From the NCBI RefSeq assembly GCF_001720465.1, contig NZ_CP017113.1, positions 930,001-994,000 on the forward strand: DNA of 64,000 bases, given 5' to 3'. The notes below the pieces were generated by a model. The model had not been told where the DNA came from. It searched no databases and worked only from the letters and a program-made list of their open reading frames with translations. Positions 53,650-61,930 of this stretch are shown here, piece by piece. The position numbers were made by a program, and so were the translations under genes. Within the stretch, counting starts at the first letter, position 1, and every line of letters begins with the position of its first letter. The stretch comes from Porphyrobacter sp. LM 6. GTDB lineage: Bacteria > Pseudomonadota > Alphaproteobacteria > Sphingomonadales > Sphingomonadaceae.

Positions 53650-54789
53650 ATGCCCCTGTATCACAACGAAGATCAGGCGATGCTCGCCGACACCGCGGCC
53701 GGTTTCATGGCCGAAGAAGGCAATATCGCCAAGCAGCTGCGCCACTGGCGCGACCGCAATTGCAAGGACGGTTTCGGCCACGGCCTGTGGAAGCAGATGG
53801 CCGAAATGGGCTTCACCGGCATGCTGGTGGACGAGGCTGACGGCGGGCTCGGCATGGGCCATGTCGAAGCCGGGATCGTGCTCGAGGAAATCGGCCGCAA
53901 CCTCACACCTTCGCCGTTCCTGACCTCCTCGGTGCTGGCCGCGACTGCGCTGAAGCACGGCTCGAACGACCTCAAGGGCCGCTACCTCCCTGGCCTTATC
54001 GCGGGCGACTCTGTGTTTGCCGTGGCGATCGACGAGACCGCCAAGCACCGCCCGCAGCGCATCACCACCCGCGCCGAAAAATCGGGCAACGGCTTCCGCC
54101 TGACGGGCGCCAAGAGCTTCGTCATTCAGGGTGCCAGTTCCGACATGATCGTGGTCGCCGCGCGCACCAGCGGATCGGACGAGGATGCTGACGGGATCAC
54201 CCTGTTCGCCGTCCCCAAGGACGCGGCCGGGATGAGCCATGACGCGGTGCGGCTGGTCGATAGCTCGATGGCGACCCACACGAAGTTCGACGGCGTGGAG
54301 CTCGATGGCGATGCCGTGATCGGCGAGATCGACGGCGGGCGCGCCGTGCTCGATGCCATGCTGCTCGCAGGCCGTGTCGGCGCGGCGGCGGAAGGCGTGG
54401 GCGTTGCCCGCGGGGCGATGGACATGACCGTCACCTACCTCAAGCAGCGCAAGCAGTTCGGCAAGCTGATCGGCGAGTTCCAGGCGCTCCAGCACCGCGC
54501 CAGCCACCTCTATTCCGAAGTCGAGATCGCCCGCGCTGTCACCATCAAGGCGCAGCAACTGCTCGATGCCGGCGCGCCGAGCGCCGAGCTGATGGCGAGC
54601 GTTGCCAAGGCCAAGGTCGCCAAGACCGCGCGCCTCGCGGTGCAGGAAGGCGTGCAGATGCACGGCGGCATCGGCATGACCGACGAATACGACATCGGCC
54701 TCTACATGAAGCGCGACCGTGCGCTGGCCGAATTCCTGGGCGATGCCTATTACCACGCCAACCGCGTGGCCGAATTGAGTGGATACTAG
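53650..54789 (+). CDS. acyl-CoA dehydrogenase, second of a pair
   Basis: A 379-aa protein: LADTAAGFMAEEGNIAKQLR at the start, LTGAKSFVIQGASSDMIVVA in the middle beta domain, and VQEGVQMHGGIGMTDEYDIG near the C-terminus. The mid-region ADGITLFAVPKDAAGMS differs from its neighbour, as expected for the partner subunit of a heteromeric dehydrogenase. The ATG at 53650 has GGGAGAGGG upstream; a GTG at 53620 is rejected. Role as a structural or catalytic partner cannot be decided here. Confidence 0.9.
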   Translation: MPLYHNEDQAMLADTAAGFMAEEGNIAKQLRHWRDRNCKDGFGHGLWKQMAEMGFTGMLVDEADGGLGMGHVEAGIVLEEIGRNLTPSPFLTSSVLAATALKHGSNDLKGRYLPGLIAGDSVFAVAIDETAKHRPQRITTRAEKSGNGFRLTGAKSFVIQGASSDMIVVAARTSGSDEDADGITLFAVPKDAAGMSHDAVRLVDSSMATHTKFDGVELDGDAVIGEIDGGRAVLDAMLLAGRVGAAAEGVGVARGAMDMTVTYLKQRKQFGKLIGEFQALQHRASHLYSEVEIARAVTIKAQQLLDAGAPSAELMASVAKAKVAKTARLAVQEGVQMHGGIGMTDEYDIGLYMKRDRALAEFLGDAYYHANRVAELSGY

Positions 54790-54802
54790 ACGAACATCGT
54801 CT

Positions 54803-54879
54803 CCCCGGACTTGATCCGGGGTCCCGCTTCCTTCTCGCGGCGGGGAACAAGGCAGCGGGATCCCGGGTCAAGCCCGGGA
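54803..54879. repeat. GC-rich palindromic repeat, copy C of three
   Basis: CCCCGGACTTGATCCGGGGT at the left and TCCCGGGTCAAGCCCGGGAA at the right, same design as copies A and B. The ribosome site of the SDR gene starts just after its right end. Confidence 0.9.
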
Positions 54880-54899
54880 AGACGTAAGAGGTTTTCTTT

Positions 54900-55709
54900 A
54901 TGGACATTCAATCACTTTTCAGCCTTGAAGGCCGCATTGCGCTTGTCACCGGTGGCAGCCGCGGGATCGGCAAGATGTTCGTCGAAGGCCTGCTCGCAGC
55001 GGGCTGTGCGCGGGTCTACATCTCGGCGCGCAAGATCGAGCAGATGCAGGCGACCATTGAAGAATTCGGCGCCGACAAGGTCATCGGCATCCCCGCCGAT
55101 CTCAGCCAGATGGACGGCATGGTGGCGCTCGCCAACGAAATGAAGGCGCGCGAGACTCGGCTCGATATCCTCATCAACAACGCCGGCGCGGCGTGGGGGC
55201 AGCCTTACCTCGAGTTCTCGGAAGCCGGCTGGCACCGGACGATGGACTTGAACGTCAAGACGCCGTTTTTCCTCACCCAGAAGCTGCATGACCTGCTGGT
55301 CGAAGGCGGCAAGCACGGCCATCCGGCCAAGGTGATCCACGTTTCGTCGATTGACGGACAGCGGATCAACCCGTGGGAGACCTATGCCTATCAGGCTTCC
55401 AAGGCGGGCGTGATCCAGCTGACCCGGCGCATGGCCGCGCGGCTGATCCAGGACAATATCGTCGTCACCTCGATCGCGCCGGGGGCGTTCCCCTCGGAGA
55501 TGAACAAGGCGGCGAAGGATGCGCCCGATACCTCGGCCGCGGGCATCCCGGCCAAGCGCATCGGCACGGCCGAGGACATGGCGGCCGCCGCGATCTACCT
55601 GTGCAGCCGCGCGGGCGATTACGTGGTGGGCGAGACGCTGACGGTCGATGGCGGCGTGGTCAACGCCCACCTGCCGAGCCACTTCGCCGATCCTTCGGGC
55701 GGGCATTGA
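54900..55709 (+). CDS. SDR family oxidoreductase (RhlG/FabG-like)
   Basis: A 269-aa protein. TGGSRGIGK (17-25) is the cofactor loop, INNAGAAWG contains NNAG, IHVSSIDGQ provides Ser and YAYQASKAG supplies Tyr and Lys. The sequence is close to the RhlG/glucose-dehydrogenase-like NADPH group. It is the third gene of the plus-strand acyl-CoA set and could reduce or oxidise a 3-hydroxy/3-keto intermediate. AAGAGG is eight bases before the ATG. Confidence 0.9.
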   Translation: MDIQSLFSLEGRIALVTGGSRGIGKMFVEGLLAAGCARVYISARKIEQMQATIEEFGADKVIGIPADLSQMDGMVALANEMKARETRLDILINNAGAAWGQPYLEFSEAGWHRTMDLNVKTPFFLTQKLHDLLVEGGKHGHPAKVIHVSSIDGQRINPWETYAYQASKAGVIQLTRRMAARLIQDNIVVTSIAPGAFPSEMNKAAKDAPDTSAAGIPAKRIGTAEDMAAAAIYLCSRAGDYVVGETLTVDGGVVNAHLPSHFADPSGGH

Positions 55710-55740
55710 TCAGAGGGGACAGGCGGGGGTCAGGCTCGGC

Positions 55741-55770
55741 TAGACCCCCCTTAGGCCCCCTCTAGACCCC
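55741..55770. repeat. TAGACCCC-type tandem repeat beside parS
   Basis: Three units of TAGACCCC / TTAGGCCCC matching the repeat at 37904-37955. It is 17 bp from the parS palindrome. Complementary-strand G-runs are regular. Confidence 0.8.
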
Positions 55771-55787
55771 GAAATCGTGCCCTACAG

Positions 55788-55813
55788 GGCAATGTTCCAC
55801 GTGGAACATTGCC
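55788..55813. other. parS: parS centromere-like site (perfect palindrome)
   Basis: TGTTCCACGTGGAACA (55793-55808) is the ParB-binding parS consensus with no mismatch, embedded in a 26-bp perfect palindrome (GGCAA on the left, TTGCC on the right). parS sites nucleate the ParB-DNA complex that segregates the chromosome origin and are usually within tens of kb of oriC. parA/parB are not in the window. It lies in the convergent gap between the SDR gene and gmk. Confidence 0.9.
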
Positions 55814-55834
55814 GGCAAGGGGGGGCTTACGGCG

Positions 55835-56485
55835 TTACGCCATCAACCCGCGCACAAACGGGATCAGCCCGGTCTGGCGGGCGCGCTTCATGCGTTCGGC
55901 ATCAAGGATCGCGCGGACCTTGTCGAAGCAAACTTCGACATCATCATTGACGATGACATAGTCATAGCCGTCCCAGTGGCTGATCTCGGCGCGGGCGCGT
56001 TCCATGCGCGCGGCGATCACCTCGGCGCTGTCGGTGGCGCGGTTCTGGAGGCGGCGGTGCAGTTCCTCGATCGAGGGCGGCAAGATGAACACCCGCACCA
56101 CATCCTGCTGATCTTTCTGGTAAAGTTGCTGCGTGCCCTGCCAGTCGATATCGAACAGGAAGTCCTGCCCTTCTTTCAGCGCCGCACGGATGCGGCCTTT
56201 GGGCGTGCCATAGCGGTGGCCGAACACCTCGGCCCATTCGTAGAAATCGTCCTCGTCGATCATCCGCTGGAACTCGTCCGCGGAGACGAAGTGGTAATGC
56301 ACACCGTCGATTTCGCCGGGACGCGGCGGGCGGGTGGTGGCCGAGACCGACAGCCTGATCTCGCTATCCCGTTCCAGCAGCATCCGCGACAAGGTGGTCT
56401 TCCCCGCGCCCGAGGGCGAGGAGAGAACGAACATCAGTCCCCGTCGGTGGAGATGGTCGGCAGAAGTGTGTGAGGTGTCGCCCAT
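55835..56485 (-). CDS. gmk: guanylate kinase
   Basis: A 216-aa enzyme. FVLSSPSGAGKTTLSRML (residues 19-36) is the P-loop; VSATTRPPRPGEIDGVHYHF and DIDWQGTQQL follow. It phosphorylates GMP to GDP. ATG at 56485 gives a normal N-terminus; ATG at 56515 is possible. The gene is downstream of a small hypothetical gene by 42 bp and converges on the parS region. Confidence 0.96.
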   Translation of the reverse strand: MGDTSHTSADHLHRRGLMFVLSSPSGAGKTTLSRMLLERDSEIRLSVSATTRPPRPGEIDGVHYHFVSADEFQRMIDEDDFYEWAEVFGHRYGTPKGRIRAALKEGQDFLFDIDWQGTQQLYQKDQQDVVRVFILPPSIEELHRRLQNRATDSAEVIAARMERARAEISHWDGYDYVIVNDDVEVCFDKVRAILDAERMKRARQTGLIPFVRGLMA

Positions 56486-56526
56486 AGGTCCCGTTGCACC
56501 ATCAGGGGCGCACAAATCAAGAGGGG

Positions 56527-56928
56527 CTAGGCTTGCGGCTCGTCCGGCTTGGCCTTCGCCTTGCGCGCGCGGCGCCGCAATTCGATCTGCTTGCCGCGAT
56601 CATAGAGCACCTTGGCCGCCAGCCCCCCCGCCACCACCGCAAGCCCCAGTGGGGAGCGGCGGGCGAGGCGGCTTGCACCCAGCAGGGCGGCACTGCTCAC
56701 CAGCGAGCGGCCATCGACCAGCCGCTCCGCCTTGGCGCTGTCATAGGATTTGACCAGCATCCCCTTTTCCATCCGGTCGCGGATGAAACCGCCCGCGGCG
56801 CGCAGGACGATGTCGGCAATGATGAGATTGGTAGCAGCGCTAGGGCTGGGGAGCGGCACGCCGCCCGGGCCGGCCGGCGTTTCGGCCTCGTCGGTTTTGC
56901 CCTTGATGGCCCGCTTGCCCCGCGCCAT
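56527..56928 (-). CDS. 133-aa hypothetical protein (sphingomonad type)
   Basis: A basic N-terminus (MARGKRAIKGK), a Pro/Gly linker, a helical centre (AATNLIIADIVLRAAGGFIR), a possible membrane segment (LGLAVVAGGLAAKVLYDRG), and a Lys/Arg-rich end (RRRARKAKAKPDEP). It might be a membrane-associated DNA-binding or scaffold peptide. I know no characterised homologue. It is 5 bp after sspB and probably co-transcribed with gmk. Confidence 0.65.
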   Translation of the reverse strand: MARGKRAIKGKTDEAETPAGPGGVPLPSPSAATNLIIADIVLRAAGGFIRDRMEKGMLVKSYDSAKAERLVDGRSLVSSAALLGASRLARRSPLGLAVVAGGLAAKVLYDRGKQIELRRRARKAKAKPDEPQA

Positions 56929-56933
56929 CGCGC

Positions 56934-57419
56934 CTATTTCTTGCGGCCGAAATCGATCGTGACGACGTTCGAGCCGTCGCCGTCCCCGTCACCATCGGGG
57001 CCATCGTTTTCGGCGTCCTCGTGCGCTTCGGGCTCCAGCTCCTCGACAGCGGCCTGGAATTGCAGCCCGAAATCGACCGCCGGATCGACGAAGGCCGTGA
57101 TCGCGGCAAAGGGAATCACCAGCTTGGCCGGCACCTGGTTGAAGGTCAGGCTGACCGAGAAGCTTTGCGGCCCGACCTCGAGATCCCAGAACTTGTTCTG
57201 GAGCACGATGGTCATTTCATCGGGGAAGCGTTCGCGCAGATGCGGCGGGATGTTGACCCCCGGTGCCCCCGTCTTGAAGGTGATGTAGAAGTGGTGCGCG
57301 CCCGGCAGCGTGCTTCCGCTGCTGACGATCGAACCGAGTACCCGGCCGACCACGGCGCGCAGGGCTTCCTGCACGATCTCGTCGTAGGGGATCAGGCTAT
57401 CGGGCGTATCGCTGGACAT
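56934..57419 (-). CDS. sspB: ClpXP adaptor SspB, alphaproteobacterial type
   Basis: A 161-aa protein. IPYDEIVQEALRAVVGRVLG starts the substrate-binding domain, GAHHFYITFKTGAPGVNIPP and FWDLEVGPQSFSVSLTFNQV complete it. An acidic flexible linker (DAENDGPDGDGDGDG) leads to the C-terminal VVTIDFGRKK, which fits the ClpX-binding tail. SspB tethers ssrA-tagged proteins to ClpXP. The start at 57419 is preferred over a TTG at 57458. Confidence 0.93.
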   Translation of the reverse strand: MSSDTPDSLIPYDEIVQEALRAVVGRVLGSIVSSGSTLPGAHHFYITFKTGAPGVNIPPHLRERFPDEMTIVLQNKFWDLEVGPQSFSVSLTFNQVPAKLVIPFAAITAFVDPAVDFGLQFQAAVEELEPEAHEDAENDGPDGDGDGDGSNVVTIDFGRKK

Positions 57420-57556
57420 GACATGCAAAATGGTGACGGGGCGCGCGGGCTTGGTCAAGCCTTTACCGCTCCACCTCGCGGCTTTGGCAGGGGATAGCGC
57501 GGCGATGCAGCGGGGGCGCTTGTCACCGCCGCCGAGAGGGCTATAGCGCAGGGCCT

Positions 57557-58177
57557 ATGGCCAGCACCCCCGCCCAAACCCCTCCGCGCACCGGCTCGGT
57601 TGAGCGCAATACGACCGAGACCAAGATCGCCATCGCCGTCAATCTTGACGGGACGGGCGCCTATGATGTCAGCACGGGCATCGGGTTTCTCGATCACATG
57701 GTCGAACAGTTCAGCCGTCACTCGCTGATCGACGTGACGATGAAGGTGGAGGGCGACCTCCATGTCGACCAGCACCACACCACCGAGGATTCGGCGATCG
57801 CGCTGGGGCAGGCGATCACGCAGGCGCTCGGCGACAAGGCTGGGATCGGGCGCTACGGCGCGGCGTACTCGCCGATGGACGAGACGCTGAGCCGCGTAGC
57901 GCTCGACATTTCCGGGCGCCCCTTCCTCGTTTGGAAGGCCAAGTTCACGCAGGAACGGCTGGGCGAATGGGATACCGAGCTGATCGAGCACTGGTTCCAC
58001 TCGGTTTCGCAAGCCGCCGGCATCACGCTCCACATGGAACTGCTCTACGGCAGCAATAACCACCACATCTGCGAGAGCCTCTACAAGGGCTTCGCCCGCG
58101 CGATGCGGCAAGCGGTGGAACGTGATCCGCGCAAAGGCGGCGCGATCCCGAGCACCAAAGGGCAGCTGGGTGGCTAG
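57557..58177 (+). CDS. hisB: imidazoleglycerol-phosphate dehydratase
   Basis: A 206-aa monofunctional His[36 protein letters not shown] and [18 protein letters not shown] hold the manganese-binding histidines. It performs the sixth step of histidine synthesis. It starts the his run; the next gene overlaps its end by eight bases. GCGCAGGG precedes ATG. Confidence 0.97.
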   Translation: MASTPAQTPPRTGSVERNTTETKIAIAVNLDGTGAYDVSTGIGFLDHMVEQFSRHSLIDVTMKVEGDLHVDQHHTTEDSAIALGQAITQALGDKAGIGRYGAAYSPMDETLSRVALDISGRPFLVWKAKFTQERLGEWDTELIEHWFHSVSQAAGITLHMELLYGSNNHHICESLYKGFARAMRQAVERDPRKGGAIPSTKGQLGG

Positions 58178-58466
58178 AATCTTCATCGCTTCGCTGACCT
58201 ATGTCGCGGCGATCGAGCGGATCGACGCGGTGCTTGCGGACCACCTTGCATGGCTGAAGGCAGGGCACGAGGCCGGGCACTTCCTCGCCTGGGGGCCGCG
58301 CGAGCCGCGTGACGGCGGGCTGATCTTCGTGAAGGCGGCAAGCCGCGCCGAGGCCGAATCGCTGCTGTCGAGTGATCCCTTCATCACCGAGGGGTTGGCC
58401 GATCTCGCCATCATCCAGTGGACCCCGCGCATGGCGTTCCCGGGGCTAGAGGCGTTCAATGCCTGA
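58170..58466 (+). CDS. YciI-like protein inside the his operon
   Basis: A 98-aa ferredoxin-like protein starting at GTG 58170, inside hisB, and ending inside hisH (both overlaps 8 bp). The sequence [36 protein letters not shown] segments match YciI/DGPF folds, with the His residue in LADHLAWL a likely active-site group. Fitting between hisB and hisH suggests co-regulation, but no link to histidine synthesis is known to me. Confidence 0.88.
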   Translation: MARIFIASLTYVAAIERIDAVLADHLAWLKAGHEAGHFLAWGPREPRDGGLIFVKAASRAEAESLLSSDPFITEGLADLAIIQWTPRMAFPGLEAFNA

Positions 58467-59085
58467 GGTGATCGCGCTCGTGGACTACGGCGCGGGCAAC
58501 CTCCACTCGGTTCACAATGCACTGAAGGCGGCGGGGGCCGAAGTCACCGTTACCGCCGATCCTTACGTCGTGCGCGCGGCGGACAGGATCGTGCTGCCCG
58601 GTGTCGGCAGCTTCAAGGCCTGCGCCGAGGGGCTGGGTGCCATCCCCGGCATGATCGAGGCGATGAAGGAGCGCGTCCATATCGGCGGCGCGCCGTTCCT
58701 CGGTATCTGCGTGGGGATGCAGCTCCTCGCGGACCGCGGGCTTGAACATGGCGAAACCCCCGGGCTTGGCTGGGTGCCGGGCGAGGTGCGGCTGATCCAG
58801 CCATCCGACGCGAGCATCAAGGTGCCGCACATGGGCTGGAACGATGTCGCGATCCTGCCCCATGCCAGAGATCTTGCCGTGATCGAGGAGGGCGAGGCCT
58901 ATTTCCTCCACTCCTATCACTTCGCCGCCACCGATCCGCACCATGTCGCCGCCATGACCGACCACGGCGAGGGCCTGGTCGCCGCCGTTGCGCGCGACAA
59001 CATCATCGGCGTGCAGTTTCACCCGGAGAAGAGCCAGGCCTATGGGCTGGCGACACTCGAAAGGTTTCTCGCATGGTATCCGTAA
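58459..59085 (+). CDS. hisH: imidazole glycerol phosphate synthase, glutaminase subunit
   Basis: A 208-aa class-I amidotransferase: VDYGAGNLHSVHNAL at the start, GICVGMQLL with Cys84, and VQFHPEKSQ with the His-Glu pair. It supplies ammonia from glutamine to HisF. It overlaps the yciI-like gene by eight bases. A 110-bp gap with a palindromic repeat separates it from hisA. Confidence 0.97.
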   Translation: MPEVIALVDYGAGNLHSVHNALKAAGAEVTVTADPYVVRAADRIVLPGVGSFKACAEGLGAIPGMIEAMKERVHIGGAPFLGICVGMQLLADRGLEHGETPGLGWVPGEVRLIQPSDASIKVPHMGWNDVAILPHARDLAVIEEGEAYFLHSYHFAATDPHHVAAMTDHGEGLVAAVARDNIIGVQFHPEKSQAYGLATLERFLAWYP

Positions 59086-59094
59086 TCGGGAGTT

Positions 59095-59172
59095 GTGCGT
59101 TCCTGCGTAAGCAGGAAGCCATCAGAGCGCAGTTCCAGCAGACGCTGGGCTCCTGCTTTCGCAGGAGCGCAC
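59095..59172. repeat. palindromic repeat between hisH and hisA
   Basis: TTCCTGC-GTAA-GCAGGAA at the left and GCTCCTGC-TTTC-GCAGGAGC at the right, with ends GTGCG / CGCAC, about 30 nt apart. Same family as 31361-31419. The hisA ribosome site AGGAG begins one base after the repeat's final CGCAC. Confidence 0.88.
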
Positions 59173-59185
59173 AGGAGACAAAGGC

Positions 59186-59917
59186 GTGATCATCTTCCCC
59201 GCCATCGACCTCAAGGGCGGCCAGGTCGTGCGCCTTGCCGAAGGCGATATGGACCGCGCCACGATCTACGGCGATGATCCCGCCGCGCAGGCGATGATCT
59301 TTGCCGAGGCTGGCGCGGAGCACCTCCACGTGGTCGATCTCGACGGCAGCTTCGCGGGCGAAAGCCGCAACCGCGCGGCGGTTGAGGCGATTGTTGCCGC
59401 CTTTCCCGGCTATGTGCAGCTTGGCGGCGGTATCCGCGATGCCAAGGCCGTGGAGGGCTGGTTTAACCTCGGCGTGGCGCGGGTGGTGATGGGCTCGGCG
59501 GCGCTCAAGAACCCCGAATTCGTGAAAGACATGGCCCGCGAGTGGGAGAACGGCATCGTCGTCGCGGTGGACGCGCGCGACGGGATGGTCGCCACCGAGG
59601 GCTGGGCGGAAGTCTCCGACGTCCCTGTCACCGACCTTGCCCGCCGGTTCGAGGATGCAGGCGTCGCCTCGCTGCTGTTCACCGATATCGGGCGCGACGG
59701 CTTGCTGAAGGGCGTGAACATCGAAGCGACGGTAGACCTTGCCCGCCGCGTCGACATTCCAGTGATCGCCAGCGGCGGGGTGAAGGGGCTGGACGACATT
59801 CACATCCTCTCGCTCCACGCGCACGAGGGGATCGAAGGGGTGATTACCGGACGCGCGCTCTACGAAGGGCGGCTTGATCTGGCAGCGGCGATCGCGATGG
59901 GGGCGCGGGCGCAATGA
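59186..59917 (+). CDS. hisA: ProFAR isomerase
   Basis: A 243-aa TIM barrel with GTG start nine bases after [25 protein letters not shown] carries the first catalytic aspartate, [20 protein letters not shown] follows, and VTDIGRDG-type sequence ([12 protein letters not shown]) gives the second aspartate. It isomerises ProFAR to PRFAR. The stop overlaps hisF by ATGA. Confidence 0.97.
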   Translation: MIIFPAIDLKGGQVVRLAEGDMDRATIYGDDPAAQAMIFAEAGAEHLHVVDLDGSFAGESRNRAAVEAIVAAFPGYVQLGGGIRDAKAVEGWFNLGVARVVMGSAALKNPEFVKDMAREWENGIVVAVDARDGMVATEGWAEVSDVPVTDLARRFEDAGVASLLFTDIGRDGLLKGVNIEATVDLARRVDIPVIASGGVKGLDDIHILSLHAHEGIEGVITGRALYEGRLDLAAAIAMGARAQ

Positions 59918-60678
59918 CCGTCCGCATCCGCGTCATCCCCTGTCTCGACGTCGCCGATGGCCGTGTGGTCAAGGGCGTCAATTTCGTCGACCTCAAGGAC
60001 GCGGGCGATCCGGTGGAGCAGGCGCGCGCCTATGATGCGGCGGGCGCGGACGAGCTGTGCTTCCTCGATATTTCCGCTAGCCACGAAGGGCGCGGGACGC
60101 TGCTCGATATGGTGCGGCGCACGGCGGAGGTATGTTTCATGCCGCTGACCGTCGGCGGGGGCGTGCGCTCTGCCGAGGACGCGCGCGCGCTGCTGCTGGC
60201 GGGTGCGGACAAGGTCGCGGTGAACAGCGCGGCCGTCGCCCGTCCCGAACTGGTGGGCGAGATTGCCGAACGCTTCGGCAGCCAGTGCGTCGTCGCCAGT
60301 GTCGATGCGCGGCAGACGCCTCGGGGCAATTGGGAAATCTTCACTCACGGCGGCCGCAAGCCGACGGGCATCGACGCGGTCGAATATGCGCGGAAGGTCG
60401 CCGATCTGGGGGCGGGCGAATTGCTCGTCACATCGATGGACGGCGACGGGACGCAACGGGGCTATGACCTCGATCTCACCCGCGAGATCGCCGACTCTGT
60501 CAGCGTGCCGGTGATCGCGAGCGGCGGGGTGGGTAGTCTCGAGCATCTGGTCGACGGGGTCACCAAGGGCCACGCCAGCGCTGTGCTTGCCGCCAGCATC
60601 TTCCACTTCGGCCACCACACCATCGCAGAGGCTCACGCGGCTCTGCGCGCGGCGGGCTTGCCCGCGCGCGGGGTTTGA
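59914..60678 (+). CDS. hisF: imidazole glycerol phosphate synthase, cyclase subunit
   Basis: A 254-aa TIM barrel: [20 protein letters not shown] with catalytic Asp, [20 protein letters not shown], and [18 protein letters not shown] with the second Asp. It makes imidazole glycerol phosphate and AICAR from PRFAR with ammonia from HisH. ATGA overlap with hisA. Confidence 0.97.
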   Translation: MTVRIRVIPCLDVADGRVVKGVNFVDLKDAGDPVEQARAYDAAGADELCFLDISASHEGRGTLLDMVRRTAEVCFMPLTVGGGVRSAEDARALLLAGADKVAVNSAAVARPELVGEIAERFGSQCVVASVDARQTPRGNWEIFTHGGRKPTGIDAVEYARKVADLGAGELLVTSMDGDGTQRGYDLDLTREIADSVSVPVIASGGVGSLEHLVDGVTKGHASAVLAASIFHFGHHTIAEAHAALRAAGLPARGV

Positions 60679-60692
60679 CCGAAAAGGCCCGC

Positions 60693-61007
60693 ATGGACAC
60701 CCTCACCCGCCTCGAAGCGACCATCGCCCAGCGCCTCACCGCTTCGCCGGAGGAAAGCTATGTCGCCAAGCTCCATGCCAAGGGGCTGGCGAAGATCGCC
60801 CAGAAACTCGGCGAGGAAGCGACCGAGGCGGTGATCGCCGCGCTTGCTGGGGACGAACAGGAACTCGTCGGCGAGGCGGCCGATGTGATCTTCCACCTGA
60901 TGGTGCTGCTCGCTGAAAAGGGCGTGTCTTTCGAGAAGGTGCTTGCCGAGCTTGACCGGCGCGAGGGCACTTCGGGCATCGCCGAGAAAGCCGCACGGAG
61001 CGAATGA
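60693..61007 (+). CDS. hisE: phosphoribosyl-ATP pyrophosphatase
   Basis: A 104-aa MazG-type enzyme. AKIAQKLGEEATEAVIAALA and EAADVIFHLMVLLAEKG hold the metal-binding EExxE and ExxD acids. It removes pyrophosphate from PR-ATP, the second step. ATG at 60693 matches known starts (MDTLTRLEATI); a TTG at 60675 overlapping the hisF stop is possible. Confidence 0.95.
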   Translation: MDTLTRLEATIAQRLTASPEESYVAKLHAKGLAKIAQKLGEEATEAVIAALAGDEQELVGEAADVIFHLMVLLAEKGVSFEKVLAELDRREGTSGIAEKAARSE

Positions 61008-61387
61008 TGCCGATCGACCCAACCCTCCCCTATGATGACAACAATATCTTCGCGAAGATCCTGCGCGGGGAAATCCCGTCGCGGAAGGTCTACGAGGACG
61101 ACTGGGCCTTCGCCTTCGAGGATATCAACCCGCAGGCCGAAGTGCACACGCTGGTAGTGCCCAAGGGGCGCTATGTCAGCTGGGACGATTTCTCGGCCAA
61201 GGCTTCCGATGCAGAGATCGGCGGCTTTGTGCGCGCGGTGGGGGAAGTGGCGCGGATGAAGGGTCTGGTCGAGCCGGGCTATCGCCTGCTCGCCAATATC
61301 GGGCAGCATGGCGGGCAGGAAGTGCCGCACCTTCACGTCCATATCTTCGGCGGACAGCCCCTGGGACCGATGATCTCGCGGCGTTAA
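61004..61387 (+). CDS. HIT family (HinT-like) nucleotide hydrolase
   Basis: A 127-aa protein. NIFAKILRGEIPSRKVYED at the start and the histidine triad in VPHLHVHIFGG near residue 110. HinT enzymes cleave aminoacyl- or lysyl-AMP-type phosphoramidates. ATG codons at 61004 and 61007 both fit; the first overlaps hisE by ATGA. It is often found after hisE in alphaproteobacteria. Confidence 0.93.
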   Translation: MMPIDPTLPYDDNNIFAKILRGEIPSRKVYEDDWAFAFEDINPQAEVHTLVVPKGRYVSWDDFSAKASDAEIGGFVRAVGEVARMKGLVEPGYRLLANIGQHGGQEVPHLHVHIFGGQPLGPMISRR

Positions 61388-61476
61388 TCGCGGGCAGGAC
61401 TCGTTTCACCGCCGTTCAGCGACAAATCGCAACACCTGCCTTTGCAGCGAATCCCCGCTGCGCTAGGTGGCAAGAC

Positions 61477-61926
61477 ATGACCTCTCCCAATCCCCCGGGC
61501 GGCATCCTCGATGGTGCGCGGCATCTTTATGCCGTGCGCGTCTATTACGAGGACACCGATCTGTCGGGGATCACTTACCACGCCAATTACCTGCGCTGGT
61601 TCGAACGCGCGCGGTCCGATCTGCTGCGCCTGCTGGGGATCGACCAGCGCGCCGCGATCGAGGCGGGCGAGGGTGCCTATGCGCTGTCCGAGGTGAACCT
61701 TCGATACCTGCGTCCGGCCAAGCTTGATGACGATGTGGTGATCGAGACCCGGTGCACCGAACTCGGCGCGGCCTCGTGCCGGATGCACCAGATTGCGCGC
61801 CGCGGTGAGGAAATGCTGTGCGAAGCCCACCTCAGGGTTGGCTTTATCACCTTGGATGGCCGCCCGCGCCGTCAGCCCGCCGAATGGCGCGCCGCTTTCC
61901 AGACTTTCATGAACAAGGACACCTGA
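61477..61926 (+). CDS. ybgC: acyl-CoA thioesterase YbgC of the tol-pal cluster
   Basis: A 149-aa hotdog fold. VRVYYEDTDLSGITYHANYL carries the 4-HBT active site Asp (YEDTD) and RWFERARSDLLRLLG follows. It hydrolyses short or medium acyl-CoAs and is linked to the Tol-Pal system. AGGTGG lies seven bases before the ATG. It starts the tol operon and precedes tolQ by four bases. Confidence 0.95.
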   Translation: MTSPNPPGGILDGARHLYAVRVYYEDTDLSGITYHANYLRWFERARSDLLRLLGIDQRAAIEAGEGAYALSEVNLRYLRPAKLDDDVVIETRCTELGAASCRMHQIARRGEEMLCEAHLRVGFITLDGRPRRQPAEWRAAFQTFMNKDT

Positions 61927-61930
61927 CCCC

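Noticed and set aside
52273-54756. 827-aa minus-strand open frame
   Set aside because: It spans both acyl-CoA dehydrogenase genes and repeat copy B in antisense; composition is that of a shadow frame.
55741-55770. Terminator for the SDR gene
   Set aside because: The C-rich tandem has no stem-loop followed by T residues.
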